Shown: positions 31,961-44,900, numbered from the stretch's first letter. The stretch: 64,000 nucleotides of DNA from Callipepla californica brunnescens (GCA_023055505.1 JALIRH010000123.1:558001-622000); one strand, 5' to 3'. Numbers and translations: made by a program. The notes: generated by a model not told the origin, from the sequence alone.

Positions 31961-32410
31961 CATGGGTCGCTGTGGATCGCTATGGGTCCCAATGGGTCGC
32001 TGTGGTTCCTGGCATGGGTCGCTATGGGTCAAGCTGTGGGTCACTTTGGGTTGCTGTGGGTGTCTGTGGGTCCAGCTATAGGTCACTGTGGGTCTCAGTG
32101 AGTCGCTGTGGGTCTCTATGGGTCGCTGTAGGTAACTATGAGTCTCTATGTGTTTCTATGGGTTGCTGTGGGTCTCTATGGGTCGCTGTGGGTCCCGCTG
32201 TGGGTCACTGTGGGTCGCTGTGTGAGCTATCGGTCTCTGTGGGTTGCTGTGGTTCACCCTATAGGTTGCTGTGGGTCGGTTGGGTCGCTGTGGGTCCCGC
32301 TATGGGTCGCTGTGAGTCTCTATTGGTCGCTGTGGGTCGCTGTGGGTCTCTATGGGTCAGTGTGGGTCACTGTGGGTCACTATGGGTCGCTGTGGGTCCC
32401 GCAGAAGGGA

Positions 32411-33170
32411 GCATGCCTAGAGCGAAGCCACGCCCAGCTATGGGGCGAATGTGGGGCAGCTATGGGGCAGCCATGGGTCACTATGGATCTCCATGGGGTC
32501 CCTACGGATCTCAATGGGGTCTCCACTGATCTCAGTGGCTCTCAATGGGGTGGTTATGGGGCAGCTGTTGGGCAGCAATGGGGCACTGACCTATTCCCCT
32601 CAGAATGCCTCCACTGCATCTCCTCCACCTCCTGCGGGAGCACCTCTGTGGGGCATAACTCTGCCCCACACCTTCACCCCAAACATCCACACCACAGCTC
32701 AGCCCCACAGCGCTGCCCCACATCCCACACATTTGCCTTACATCTCTGCCACTCATCCCCTGGCCCCACAGCTCAGCCCCACATCCCACAGCTCAGCCCC
32801 TCATCCCACACCTGGCCCCAGAGCTCAGCCCTGTGGCTCTGCCCCACAGATCTGCCCCAAACCCCACACCTGGACCCACAGATCTGCCCCACATCCCACA
32901 GCTCTGCCCCATGGATCAGCCTCACATCCCGCAGCTCAGCCCCGCATCTGAGCCCCACATCTGCTCATACCTGCACCACACCTCCGCCCCCCAACCGCCA
33001 CAGCTCTGCCCCACAGATCCACCCCACAGCTCAGCCCCGCATCCCACAGCTCTGCCCCAATCAGTGCACCTGGACCCACAACTCCGCCCCCCACAGCTCT
33101 GCCCCAAGCCCGGACCCCACACCTGCGACCCCAGCCCCAAATCCCTGCCCCATAACCCCATAACCTGACC
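32411..33170. repeat. C-rich CCCCACA/CAGCTC minisatellite region
   Basis: After a short GGGGCAGCTATG stretch (32440-32600) the plus strand becomes strongly C-rich with irregular ~20-bp units of the kind CCCCACATCCCACAGCTC. Open frames on both strands are compositional. No gene was recognised. Confidence 0.75.
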
Positions 33171-33560
33171 CCGGCCCCATAACCACCCCTCCCGCCCTGC
33201 CACTGACCACGTGCTCTGCTTCCAGCTCCGCTTCCACCATGCGGCCGCTTCCGGCCCCACGGCACAGTTCGGCCAATCACAGCACAGATCGGCAGCGGAA
33301 AGGGCGGGGTGTGGGGTAGCGAGGCGGAACAGCGCCACTGGAACGAGGCACGATGACCGGAAATGACTGAAACTTCTGGGAGCGCGGATTTCCGGCAGCG
33401 AGCGGGGCATTGTGGGTAACGAGGCGGAAGCGCGCCCGCTGCAGAATGACTGGAATTGGGAAACTGGAAGCCAGTGGGAAGCAAGTGGGCGTGGCCAACG
33501 TTAAGCCCCGCCCTCGGGCCACGCCCCAACGTGCAGTGACCCGAAATGACCCCGATGCGA
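33170..33560. promoter_or_regulatory. CpG-rich promoter-like segment
   Basis: This stretch is CpG-dense and holds several ETS-type elements (TTCCGG near 33249, ACCGGAAATG near 33357, TTTCCGG near 33388) and two tandem units built on GTGGG(G)TA(A/G)CGAGGCGGAA (about 33311 and 33413). On the minus strand an ATG with good context (GCGGCCGCATGG, ATG at 33240-33238) opens a short frame that reaches GTCAGT at 33207, a possible weak splice donor. It might be a promoter and first exon of an unidentified leftward gene, or a promoter relic. It lies just past the 3' end of the SGF29 copy. Confidence 0.4.
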
Positions 33561-33712
33561 CCCCAAAAATGACGCAAAATGACCCCAAATATCCCAGATT
33601 ACTTCCAACACTTCTTGGAAGCGCTGCGCTTCAAAGGGCCCCAAAATTACCCCAAAGTGACCCCAAAACCCTATAACGATCCCATAAGGACCATATCAAA
33701 TCCCCTATGGGG

Positions 33713-33760
33713 TCACTTCTTGGTGTCTCTGCAGGCCACGACGCAGCACTGCGCCCCAAA
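33713..33760 (-). pseudogene. Duplicate of SGF29 last-exon end
   Basis: Encodes VVACRDTKK followed by TGA (minus strand). It repeats the end of the main last exon 120 bp away, here with the expected stop codon present. The read-through frame of the main exon terminates on this stop. Confidence 0.75.
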
Positions 33761-33974
33761 GGGCTCCAGAGTGACCCCAAAGTGACCGTAAATCGGCCCT
33801 AATGACCCCAAAAAACCCAAATCCTGGAACGGCCCCAAAACGGCCCCACGGGGTCGCTTCTTCTTGGTGTCCCTGCAGGCCACGACGTAGCGCTGTGCGA
33901 CGTTGAGCGGCGATGAATATCCGTCAGCATACAACGTGTCCTCAAACAGCACCGAGGAATCATCCTGTGGCTGT

Positions 33975-34480
33975 TATAGGGCAATTATGGGGTCAGGGGG
34001 AATTTATGGGGTTGGGAGGAAAGCAATGGGGTCAGGGGGAATTATGGGGTCAGGGGGAATTTAAAGGGTTGGAGGGGAAACAGGGGAACTAATAGGGTCA
34101 GGGGTGAAATTAATGGGGTCACGGGGGGAATAGGGGAATTATGGGGACGGGGGGGAAAGTAATGGGGTTTGGGGCTGACGTGACCTCAAACAGCACCGAG
34201 GAATCGTCCTGCGGCTGTTCTAGGGCAATTATAGGGTCGGGGGGGAATAGGGGAAGTAACAGGGTCAGGAGGTGAAGTAATGGGGTCACAGGGGGGAATT
34301 TATGGGGTTGGGGGGAAATCATAGGGTCATGGGGGGGAATTATGGGGTCAGGGGGAAAATTGTGGGGTCAGGAGGGAACTAATGGGATTTGGGGCTGACA
34401 TTTGGGGGAAATAATCGGATTCTGGGGCTGATAATGGAGATTTTGGGGTGGAATTGCAGGATTTTGGCGCTGAGTTTTGG
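33975..34480. repeat. GGGGTCA-type intronic minisatellite with exon fragment
   Basis: Irregular units such as AATTATGGGGTCAGGGGGAA fill this part of the SGF29 intron. Within it, 34180-34225 (minus) repeats the start of the last exon (QPQDDSSVLFE), a partial exon duplicate. Confidence 0.75.
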
Positions 34481-34899
34481 GGTCAGATATCGACCTTATA
34501 GGGCTGGGTTATGGGGTCCGTTCGTGCCCTTTTGGGGACGGGTTTTGTGCTGTGGGTTTGGGGCAGGGTGGTGTTTTTGGGGTGGGGGTTTTGTGCTGTG
34601 GGTTTTGGGTCAGGGCGGTATGTTTTGGGGCTGGGTTTTGGGGTCAGTTCCTGCTCTTTTGGGGCCGGGTATTGGGGTGAGTCCCTGCCCTTTTGGGGCC
34701 GTGCTTTGTGCTGTGGGTTCGGGGTCATACCCACCTGCGGGGGCACGTGGATGAGGGCGCAGTAGAAGCAGGTGGTCTGCGGGTATAGGGCCAGCACGAG
34801 CCCTATACCGCTGGAACAGCGCTTCGGGGTCCGTCTCTGGGTTCGCCTTCCACTGCAGCAGCAGGATCACACGGCGCTGACTCAGTGTGTGCTGTCTGC

Positions 34900-35230
34900 G
34901 GGGGAAGAGATAAGAGATATGAGATAAGATATGGGGTGATATGGGGAGATATGGGGTGATATGGGGGGACAGGGGCAGTGGGATCACGCAGCGCTGGCTC
35001 AGCGTGTGCCGTCTGCGGGAGATAAGAGATAAGATATGGGGAGATATGTTGGAAAAGTGGGGAGATATGGGGGCACAGGGGCAGTGGGATCATGCGGCGC
35101 CAGCTCAGTGTGTGCTGTCTGCAGGGGAAGAGATAAGAGATATGATAAGGGGTGATATGGGGAGATATGGGGAGATATAGGGAGATATGGGGGAGATATG
35201 GGGCAGAGATGGGGCTGTAGGGGTTTGAAG
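34900..35230. repeat. GATATGGGG minisatellite with two extra copies of an SGF29 exon start
   Basis: Minus-strand segments about 35014-34972 (RHTLSQRCVIPLPL) and 35122-35075 (HTLSWRRMIPLPL frame) repeat the splice acceptor and first ~40 bp of the exon at 34895, each followed by the same ATATGGGG-rich sequence. The exon start plus its intron edge has been tandemly triplicated with a ~110-bp unit. Confidence 0.8.
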
Positions 35231-35329
35231 GGGCAGCTGTGGGGCAGTTGTGGGGCACTCACTCTTTGCCCTCCTCATCCATGTCATCCACCTCGTACCT
35301 GGGGGCACAAAGGCGTCACTGCAATGTTA

Positions 35330-35960
35330 ACTCCAATCCTAACCCCATGTCGCCCCTATTTCACCCCATATCTCCTAATATCACCCCATATGACTTCGTA
35401 TCACCCCATATCACCCCATATTACCCCTTACTGCCCCATATCACCCCTTATCACCCCATACCACCCCATTTGCCCCATACTGCCACCCCATACCACCCCA
35501 TACCACCCCATATCACCCCATATCATTCCATATTGCTCCTATATCACCCCATATTGCCCCCTATATCACCTCCTATCACCCCTATTTCACTCCACGTCCC
35601 CCAATATCACTCCATATCACCCCATATCATCCTATATTGCCCCAATATCTCCCCCATATCACTCCCTATGGCCCCGATATTGCCCCCTATCACCCCATAT
35701 CGCCCCATATCGCTTATCACTGCATAAAACCCCCTATCACCCCCTTATTGCCCCTATATTACCCCTTTTCACCCCTTATCGTCCCATATTGCCCCTATTT
35801 CACCCCATATCTCCCCATTATCTCCCCGTATCGCCCCATATCATCCCCATATCGCCCCATACTGCCCCATATCGCCCATACCACCCCCTATTGCCCCTAT
35901 TTCACCCCATATCTCCCCATTATCTCCCCATACCGCCCCCCTATCACCCCATATCGCCCC
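35330..35960 (-). repeat. CCCCATATCACC intronic minisatellite
   Basis: About 50 irregular 11-12-bp units (CCCCATATCACC, CCCCATATTGCC) between the SGF29 Tudor exon and the small YEVDD exon. Open frames made of Pro/Tyr/His/Ile are artefacts. Confidence 0.85.
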
Positions 35961-36284
35961 ACTTGTTGGCGGCGTGGCTGTAGCTGACGACCTCAGCCAG
36001 GATCCACTGCTCGTCGCCATCCACGGCTTTGACGCGCGGCCACTTTGTCCCGCGGCCACACCACATAGTCCCCGCACGCGGGCACCGCCCCGCACAGAGG
36101 CGGCAGCCTATCAGGGCGAGGGGGCGGGGCTTAGAGCGAGCACACGGCCAATCGGGGGAAGGGGGCTGGGAGTAGGAGGAACAGGCGGCCTATGAGGGAA
36201 AGGGGGAGAAGCTGAGGAGGAGGGGTGGCCTATTGGGGGGCAGGGGGTGGGGCTTAGCGGGAGTGGTAGTGGTAAGCCTATGGA

Positions 36285-36690
36285 AAGAAAAGGGCAGGGA
36301 ACCAGGAAAAAAAAAGGCGGGACTTTAGTGAGGGGCGGGGCTTGGCTCTATGGGGCAGGGAGCTGTGCTATGGGGCACAACACGGTACTATGGGGCAAGA
36401 CCCACTTGTCCCCGGCTTTCCCAATCCGTAGGGGCAGCGTCATGGCTGTGGGGGTGGGGCTTCAGTGAGGGGCGGGGCTTTAACGAGAACCGGGAACGAT
36501 AGGGGGCGGGGCTTAGAACGAGGGGCGTGACAACCAGGAAGCAAGAGCGAAAAGGGGCGGGGCTTGGCTCTATGGGGAGGGAGGTGGCACTATGGGGCAG
36601 GGAGCTGCGCTATGGGGCAAAACGCGGCGCTATGGGGCGGGACCCACTTGTCGCTGGGTTTCCCGATCCAGAGGGGCAGCGTCATGGCGG
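36285..36690 (-). repeat. Tandem duplication of ~240 bp with SGF29 exon end
   Basis: Segments 36285-36450 and 36540-36690 align with each other (GGGGCGGGGCTTGGCTCTATGG start, ending in GGGGCAGCGTCATGGC). The right copy contains the real exon end (MTLPLWIGKP), the left copy a diverged version (MTLPLRIGKAGDK). Confidence 0.75.
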
Positions 36691-36840
36691 ATTGCTGCAG
36701 CAGCGTCATCAGAACCCTGCAACGCATCGGCTTCTGGGGGGGATCCGCGTCACTGTAAACGCCCACCATCTCCACCGCTGGGGGGAGACAGGGGGTGAAA
36801 TTATGGGGGGATGGGGTGAAATTATGAGGGGGATATGGGA

Positions 36841-37610
36841 TGAGATGGGGATTCTTGAGGAGCCGCTATTCAGTGAACTTCTGCCGTCTGACTGGCGTAA
36901 TTCTTCAGCGGCAAAAGCAGCAGTAGCCGCAATTGATGCAATTAGAGCGGGATCCGCGGTTATGCACGGTTCAACTTTAGCTCGCTGCCGGTTTGCTCTG
37001 CTTGTTAAACGAGGCTTTTGCAATGCTCCGATGACAGTGTTTTGAGAAACAATTTTTAGCGGTCAATTCACACATGCATTTGTTAGAAGAAATAGCTTAC
37101 CGTACTTCACGTTTCTATTTTGCTTCCTTAGCTCTGAATACCCTACCGTTCCAAAAGAGTATGGGAAAGATCCTTGAGTTCGACAAGAAAAAAGTTGTGT
37201 GCCTCTATTAACTAGAGGAACTACAAAGGATAACAACACTGGTAAGAGAAAAGTATGAAAACATGCTCGCAGATGAATGAATGATGCAGGCATACGTTGC
37301 ATACAGTAGCAGAGCAGAAAGAGAATCAAAACTTTCCCTCCCACTAACATTGGGATCCAGCATACATTCACTTACAACACCTTAAAGGTGTTCACCTATT
37401 CAGTGAACTTCTGCCAACTGACTGGCCTCATTTTCAGCGGCAAAAGCAGCAGTAGTGGCGATTGATGAGATTCAAGCGGGATCCGCAGTTATTCACGGTT
37501 CGAACATAGCACGCTGCTGGTTTGCTCTGCACGTTAAAAGGGGCTTTTGCAATGCTCCGATGACAGTGTTTTGAGTAAAAATTTTGTAGCGGTGAATTCA
37601 CACATGCATC
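36841..37610. repeat. ~592-bp satellite, 1.3-copy fragment (array 2)
   Basis: Starts in mid-monomer at GCCGCTATTCAGTGAAC directly after SGF29 intron sequence and ends in CCCTAA repeat. It contains a deletion-type junction near 37380, where one monomer's start is joined to the middle of another. Confidence 0.9.
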
Positions 37611-38965
37611 TACACAAAAACCTAATCCTAACCCTAACTCTTATTCTAACTGTAAAACTAATGCTTCACCTAACCCGAACTGAAACCCTCGGACTAAACC
37701 TTACCTAACACCTAGCTATATTCCTAACCCTATCCTGAAACCTAACGTTAACCCTAACCCTAAAAACAACTTGGAACCAAACCCTAACCCTAACCTAACC
37801 CTTATCAGAACCCTAAATCTAATCCTAACCGTTACCTCAATTTAACTCCAATTCTACCTGAAATCTAAATGTCACCTTAAAACCAACCCCAAATTGAAGC
37901 CCAACCCTAAACCTAACACAAAGCATTAGATTACCACAGCCATCACCTAACTCTAACCCCAGCCTTAACGCTAATACTATCCCAAACACTATTCCAATTC
38001 CTAAACCCAACACAAACCCAAAAACACAAAGCCTACAGTTCTCACAGCCTAACACTGAAAGGAAACCTAAATCGTAGCCTAACTCTAAAACTAATCCAAA
38101 GCATGACCACAATTTCAACTCTAAATCTACCTTCAAACTAAAGCTGACCCTAACACCAGCCTCAAGTAAAAGCCCAACCCTAAGCCTAACACAAAGCATT
38201 AGATTACCACAACGCTCACCTAAGTTCTAACTCCCACCCTAACACTAATACTAAACCAAATAAGATTCCAAATACTAACCCAATTCCTATCCTTATAACC
38301 AAAACTATTCCAAAAACAAACCCAAGCTCTAAACTTTCTCTCCCCTAACATTCAAAGGAAACCTATTCCTAACCCTAAAACTAAATGTAGTCCTAACCCT
38401 AACCCTCACACTTAATCTAACCCCAACCCCCACCCAGAAGCTAACACTACCAATACCTAAACATACCCCTAATCCTTATCACTAAACCTAAAAGGAACCT
38501 GAAACATAGTGCTATATATGACTCTAATCCTAACCCTAACCCTAACCCTACCCTAACCCTAACCCTAACCCTAACCCTAACCCTAACTCTAAACCTAACC
38601 CTAACCCTAACCCTAACTGTAACCCTAACCCTAACCCTACCCTAACCCTAACCCTAACCCTAACCCTAACCGTAACCCTAACCCTAACCCTAAACCTAAC
38701 CCTAACCCTAACACTTACCCTACCCTATCCATACCCTAACCCCAACCCTAACCCTAACACTAACCCTAACCCTAACCCTAACACCAAACCTAACCCCAAC
38801 CCTAACTCTAACCCTAACCCTAACCCTAACCCTAACCCTAACCCTAACTCCAACCCTAACCCTAACCCTAATCCAAACCCTAACCTTTTCTCTAATCTAA
38901 CCCTATCCCTGTTCCTAACCCTTACCATAACCCTAACCCTAACCCTAACTCTAACCCCACCCTAG
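37611..38965 (-). repeat. CCCTAA telomere-like repeat, block 5
   Basis: Its first ~875 bp are a close direct copy of 22082-22965 (same substitutions and same non-telomeric words), followed by near-canonical CCCTAA from 38526. Polarity matches block 3. Confidence 0.95.
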
Positions 38966-41900
38966 GGTACGTACTTAACGCTTCTATTTTACTTCCTTAG
39001 CTCTGAATACCATACCTTTCCAAAAGAAAATCGGTACGATCCGTTGCTCTGGCAAGAAAATTTTGTGTGATGATATAACTAGTGGTTTCTAAAAAGGATA
39101 ACAACACTGGTCAGAGAAAAGGACGAAAACGTGCTCGCAGATGAATGAATTTTGCCGGCATACGTTGCATATGATAGCAGAGCAAAAGGAGGATAAAAAT
39201 TTTCCCTCCCACTACAATTGGGGTCCAGCATACATTACCTTACAACACCAGAAACAGGTTCACATTCACGTGTAAAACGCGATTTGTTGGAATAAAATAC
39301 CTGCTGGCTGATTTTTGAAAAGCCGCGGTTCAGTGCACTTCTTCCTTCTGACTGGCCTCATTCTTCAGCGGCAAAAGCAGCAGTAGCGGCGGTTGATGCG
39401 ATTCGAGCGGGATCCGCGGTTAAGCGCGGTTCAAGCTTTAGCTCTATGCCGATTTGCTCTGCTTGTTAAACGGGACTTTTGCAATGCTCCGATGACAGTG
39501 TTTTGAGAACCATTTTGTAGCGGTGAATTCGCACATGCATTTGTTAGAAGAAATAGCTTACTGTACATCACGTTTCTATTTTGCTTCCTTAGCTTGAATA
39601 CCTTACAGTTCCAAAAGAGTATGGGGACAATCCTTGAGTTCGACAAGAAGAAAGTTATGTGCCTGTATTAACTAGAGGAACTAAAAAGGATAACAACACT
39701 GGTCAGAGAAAAGAATGAATGATGCAGGCATACGTTGCATACAGTAGCAGAGCAGAAAGAGAATCAAAACTTTCCCTCCCACTAACATTGGGATCCAGCA
39801 TACATTCACTTACAACACCATAAACGGAATCACATTCACGTTTAAACCGCGATTTGTTGGAATAGGACCGCTACCTGCTGATTATTGAAGCCGCTATTCA
39901 GTGCACTGCAGCTGGATGACTGGCGTCTTTCTTCAGCGGCAAAAGCAGCAGTAGCCACGATTGATGCGATTCGAGCTGAATCCGCGGTTATTCGCGGTTC
40001 GAACATTAGCACCCTGACGGTTTGCTCTGCATGTTAAAGGTGGCGTTTGCAACGCTCCGAAGCCAGTGTTTTTGGGGAACACTTAGAAGCGGTTGAATCT
40101 AACATACATTAGGTAGAGGAAACAGCTTTACGTACTTAACGCTTCTATTTTACTTCCTTACTCTGAATAACATAACGTTCCATATGATAATCGTGAAGAT
40201 CCATTTGTTTGGCAATAAATCCTTGTGTGACGGTATTAACTAGAGGAACTAAAAAGTGTAACAACAGTGCTCAGAGAAAAGTATGAAAACGGGCTCGCAG
40301 ATGTATGAATTTTGCAGGCATACGTTGCATTCAGTAGCAGAGCCGAATGTGAATAAAAACTTTCCCTCCCACTAACACTGGGATCCAGCATACATTCCTA
40401 TACAATACTGAAGGCAGTGTCACTTTCACGTGTAAAACTGGATTTGTTGGAATAGGACCGCTACCTGCTGATTATTGAAGCCGCTATTTAGTGCACGGCA
40501 GTCGGCTGACCTGCGTCTTTCTTCAGCGGCAAAAGCAGCAGTAGAAGCGATTGTTGCGATTCGTATGGAATCTTCGGGTAAGTGCGGTTCGAACATAAAG
40601 CTCTATGCCGTTTTGCTAGGTTTCTTAAAGGCGGTTTTGCAATGCTCCGATGACAGTATTATGGGGAACATTTAGAAGCGGTGGAATCTAACATGCATTT
40701 AGTAGAAGAAACAGCTTTCCGTACCAAACATTTCTATTTTGCTTCTTTTGCATGAGTACCATACCGTTCCAGAAGAGAATCGGAAAGTTACTTGTGTTCG
40801 TGAAGAAAAACAAGTGTGACGGTATTAACTAGAGGAACTAAAAAGGATAACACCACTGGTCAGAGAAAAGAAGAAAACGTGCTCGCAGATGAATGAATGA
40901 TGCAGGCATACGTTGCATTCAGTAGTAGAGCAGAATGAGAATCAAAACTTTCCCTCCCACTACCATTGGGGTCCAGCATACTTTCACTTACAACACCTTA
41001 AACAGGCTCACATTCACGTGTAAACCGCGATTTGTTGGAATAGGACCGCTACTGGCTGATTATTGAAGCCGCTATTCAATGCACTGCAGCTGGATGACTG
41101 GCGTCTTTCTTCAGCGGCAAAAGCAAAAGTAGTTGCGATTGTTGCGATTCGAGCTGAATCCGCAGTTATGCGCGGTTCGAACATTAGCACCCTGACGGTT
41201 TGCTCTGCATGTTAAAGGTGGCTTTTGCAACGCTCCGAAGCCAGTGTTTTTGGGGAACACTTAGAAGCTGTGGAATCACACATGCATTTGCTAGAGGAAA
41301 CAGCTTTACATACTTAACGCTACTATTTTATTTCCTTAGCTTTGAATAACATACCGTTCCAAATGAAAAACGGAACGATCCGTTGGTTTGGGAAGAAAAT
41401 TTTGTGTGACGATATAACTAGTGGTTTCTAAAAAGGATAACAACACTGGTCAGAGAAAAGGACGAAAACGTGCTCGCAGATGAATGAATTTTGCAGGCAT
41501 ACGTTGCATACATCAGCAGAGCAGAATGAGAGTGAAAACTTTCCCTCCCACTAACATTAGGATCCAGCATACATTACCTTACAACTCCTGAAACGGAGTC
41601 ACTTTCACGTGTAAAACGCGATTTGTTGGAATAAAATAGCTGCTGGCTGATTTTTGAAAAGCCGCGATTCAGTGCACTTCTGCTGTCTGTCTGGCGTCGT
41701 TCTTCAGCGGCAAAAGCAGCAGTAGCCGTGGTTGATGCGATTCGAGCGGGATCCGTGGTTAAGCGCGGTTCGAACATTTGCTCGATGCCAGTTTCTCTGC
41801 ATGTTAAAGGGGGCTTTTGCAATGCTCTGATGACAGTGTTTTGAGAAACAATTTTTAGCGGTGAATTCACACATGCATTAGGCAGAAGAAATAGCTTAGC

Positions 41901-44900
41901 GTACTAAACGTTTCTATTTTGCTTCCTTAGCTCTGAATACCTTACCGTTCCAAAATAGAATCGGAGAGATCCTTGTGTTTGACAAGAAAAACTTGTGTGA
42001 TGGTATTAACTAGGGGAACTAAAAAGGATAACAACACTTTTTAGAGAAAGGTATGAAAACGTGCTTGCATATGAAGGAATGACGCAGACATATGTCGCAT
42101 TCAGTAGTAGAGCAGAAAGAGAATCAAAACTTTCCCTCTCACTAACATTGGGATCCAGCATGCTTTCACTTCCAACACCATAAACGGAGTCACATTCACG
42201 TTTAAACTGTGATTCGTTAATATAGGACGGCAGCCGGCTGAATAGAGAAGCCGCTATTCAGTGCACTGCAGCTGGATGACTCGCGTCTTTCTTAGCGGCA
42301 AAAGCAGAAGTAAACGAAATTGATGCGATTGAATCGGAATCCGCGGTTAACTGCAGTGTGAGCGTAAAGCTCGTACTGCTTTGCTCTGCTTCATAAAGGG
42401 GGCTTTATCAAAACCCCGTCGAAAAGGTTTAATGGGAAACAATTAGAGGTGGAGGGATGACACATTAATTAGGAAGAGGAAACAGCTTTATGTACTTAAC
42501 GCCTCTACGTTGTTTATTTAACTCTGAATAACATACTGTCCAGTGGAAGAATTCGAAAGATTACTGTGTATGGAAAGGAAACGACTAGTGACTGTGTTAC
42601 ATACAGGAACTAAAAAAGGATAACAACACTTGTCAGAGAAAGCATGAATACGTTTTAGATGGTGAATGACTAATGCAGACATACTTTACATTCAGTAACA
42701 GAGCAGAAATAGAATTAAAATTTACCCCCTTACTAACATTGAGGTCCAGCATACATACCCCTACAACTCCAGAAACGGAGTCACTTTCGCGTGTAAACAG
42801 CAAATCGTTGTCACTGAACTCCTGCAGGCTGATTTTTGAAGTCTCTATTCAGTGTAAGGCAGCAGGCTGAAACGTGATTTTCTTCAGCGGCAAAAGCAGC
42901 AGTAGACGCGATTGATGCGATTGAATCGGAATTCGCATTTATCAGTGGTTCGAGATTAAGTTCGCTGCCAATTTCGCTCTGCTTGTTAAAAGTCTCTTTG
43001 GCGATGCTCGGGTGATAAGGTTTCTTGGTGAACAATTTCTAGCACTGGAATGACACATGCATTTGTTTGTGGAAACAGCTACATGTACTTTTCGCCTATA
43101 CATTGCATAGCTCTGTAAAACTTACGATGCTGAGGAAGGAATCAGAAAGATCACCGTGTATGAAAACGAAAAAAAGGAGTGACGGTGTTACCGAGAGAAA
43201 CAAAAAAGGATAACAACGCTTGTCAGAGAAATGTATGGAAACGAGAACGCAGGTGAATGGCATATGCAGACGTACTTTGCATTCAGTAGCAGAGCAGAAT
43301 GAGAATAATAACTTTCACCCTCACTAATTTTGGTGTCCAGCATAAAATCTCTTACAACTCCAGAATCAGAGTCCCTTTCACCTGTAAACCGCGAATTCTT
43401 TGAATTGGACCACTTCCAGCTGATTATTGAAGCAGCTATTCAGTGCACGGCAGTCGGCTGACTCACATCTTTCTTCTGCGGCAGAAGCAGCAGTAGCCCC
43501 GAATGATGCTTTTGAATCGGAATCAGCGGTTAAACGCAGCTAGAGCATGAAGAACGTGCCTGTTTGCTCTGTTTCTTAAAGGGGGCAGTACCGATGCTCC
43601 GGTGATAAGGTTTCTTGGGGAACAATTAGTAGCGGTGGAATGACAAATGCATTTGATAGAGGAAACATCTTTACATACTTAAAGCCTGTACTTTGCTTAC
43701 ATTGCTCTGAGCAACACATCGTTCTGTGAGGTATCAGAAAGATCACTGTGTTTGGAAAGGAAACGTGGAGTGACGGTGTTACAAAGAGGGACGAAAGAAG
43801 ATAGCAACATTGGTCAGAGAAATGTAAGAAAACGAGAACGCAGCTGAATGACTGATGCAGACGTACTTTGCTTTCAGTATCAGAGCAGAAAGAGAATAAA
43901 CACCTACCCCTCACTAACTTTGTGGTGCAGCTTACATTCTCTGACATCATCAGAATCAGAGTCCCTTTCTTGTGTAAACCGCGAATGGTTGGAAACGGAC
44001 CACTGCCAGCTGATTATTGAAGCCGCTATTCAGTGCATGGCATCCAGCTGACACGCGTCTTTCTTCAGCGGCTAAAGCAGCAGTAGCCATGATTGATGCG
44101 ATGGAATCGGAATCCACAGTTAAGTGCGTTTCTCAATAAAGATGGTGCATGTTTGCACTGCTTCTTAAAGGGGCTTTATCGATGCTCCGGTGTTAAGGTT
44201 TCTTGGGGAACAATTAGTAGCAGTGGAATGACACATGCATTTGGTAGAGGAAACAGCTTTACGTACTTAACGCCTCTACATTGCTTACTTTGCTATGTAA
44301 AACATACTATTCAGTGGGAGAATACGAAAAATCACTGTGTATGGAATGGAAACGCGGAGTGATGGTTTTACCTAGAGGAACTGTAATGGATAACAACACT
44401 GGTCAGAGAAAAGTAGGAAAATGAGAACGCAGTAGAATGACTGATGCAGACATACTTTGCATTCAGTAGCAGAGCAGAAAGAGAATAAAAACTTTCCCCC
44501 TCACTAACACTGGGGTCCAGCATATATTCTCTTACAACTCCAGAAACGGAGTCACTTTCACGTGTAAACCGCGAATCGCTGGAATAGGCTCGCAAACCAG
44601 CTGATTAGAGAAGCCGCTATTCAGTGCACGGCAGCTGTCTGACTTTCGGCTGAAGAGTGGCAAAAGCAGCAAAAGCAGCAGTAGATGCCATTGATGCGAT
44701 TGAATCGGAATCCGCGGTAAAGTGCGTTTCGAGCATAAATCTCAATGTCGCTTACTTTGAACTATGCCAAGGGTGCATAGATATGCTCTGGTGAAAAGGT
44801 TTTTAGGAGAATATTTAGAAGCAGTGGAATGACACATGCATTTAACTGTGGAAACAGCTTCCCGTGCTTAACGCTTCTACAATGCTTACTCCGCTGTGAA

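Larger units (their letters stand above)
30705..32410 (+). repeat. 10-bp GGGTCNCTRT minisatellite
   Basis: A long array of decamers such as GGGTCGCTGT, GGGTCACTGT and GGGTCTCTAT. As 10 is not a multiple of three and the units lack stops, all three forward frames stay open for hundreds of codons (repetitive Gly/Ser/Leu/Trp/Val). I treat these frames as artefacts. Three ~120-bp non-minisatellite blocks are interspersed (30770-30900, 31020-31145, 31850-31960). Confidence 0.9.
33713..36781 (-). pseudogene. SGF29: SGF29 (CCDC101) 3' half, decayed copy
   Basis: Minus-strand exons encode the C-terminal tandem-Tudor half of SGF29, the SAGA subunit that reads H3K4me3. They are 36781 to about 36626 (VLMTLLQQSAMTLPLWIGKP), about 36090-35965 (DYVVWPRDKVAA / VKAVDGDEQWILAEVVSY), 35298-35263 (YEVDDMDEEGK), 34895-34735 (HTLSQRRVILLLQWKAN; TTCFYCALIHVPPQ) and 33970 onward (DDSSVLFEDTLYADGY; NVAQRYVVAC). 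Lesions: a 2-bp deletion in the Tudor exon (CGTCAAAGCC for CGTGTCAAAGCC), a 1-bp frameshift near 34805-34815, and TGA to CGA at the stop (33856-33854), which extends the frame to 33713. The 5' exons (coiled coil) are missing; satellite starts at 36841. Partial exon duplicates surround several exons. Confidence 0.9.

Noticed and set aside
32138..33163. 341-codon plus-strand frame in the GGGTC and C-rich minisatellites
   Set aside because: It crosses two unrelated minisatellites and is explained by their lack of stop codons.
35198..35983. 261-codon Pro/Tyr/His/Ile frame
   Set aside because: A translation of the CCCCATATCACC minisatellite; real SGF29 exons lie on the other strand in the same interval.
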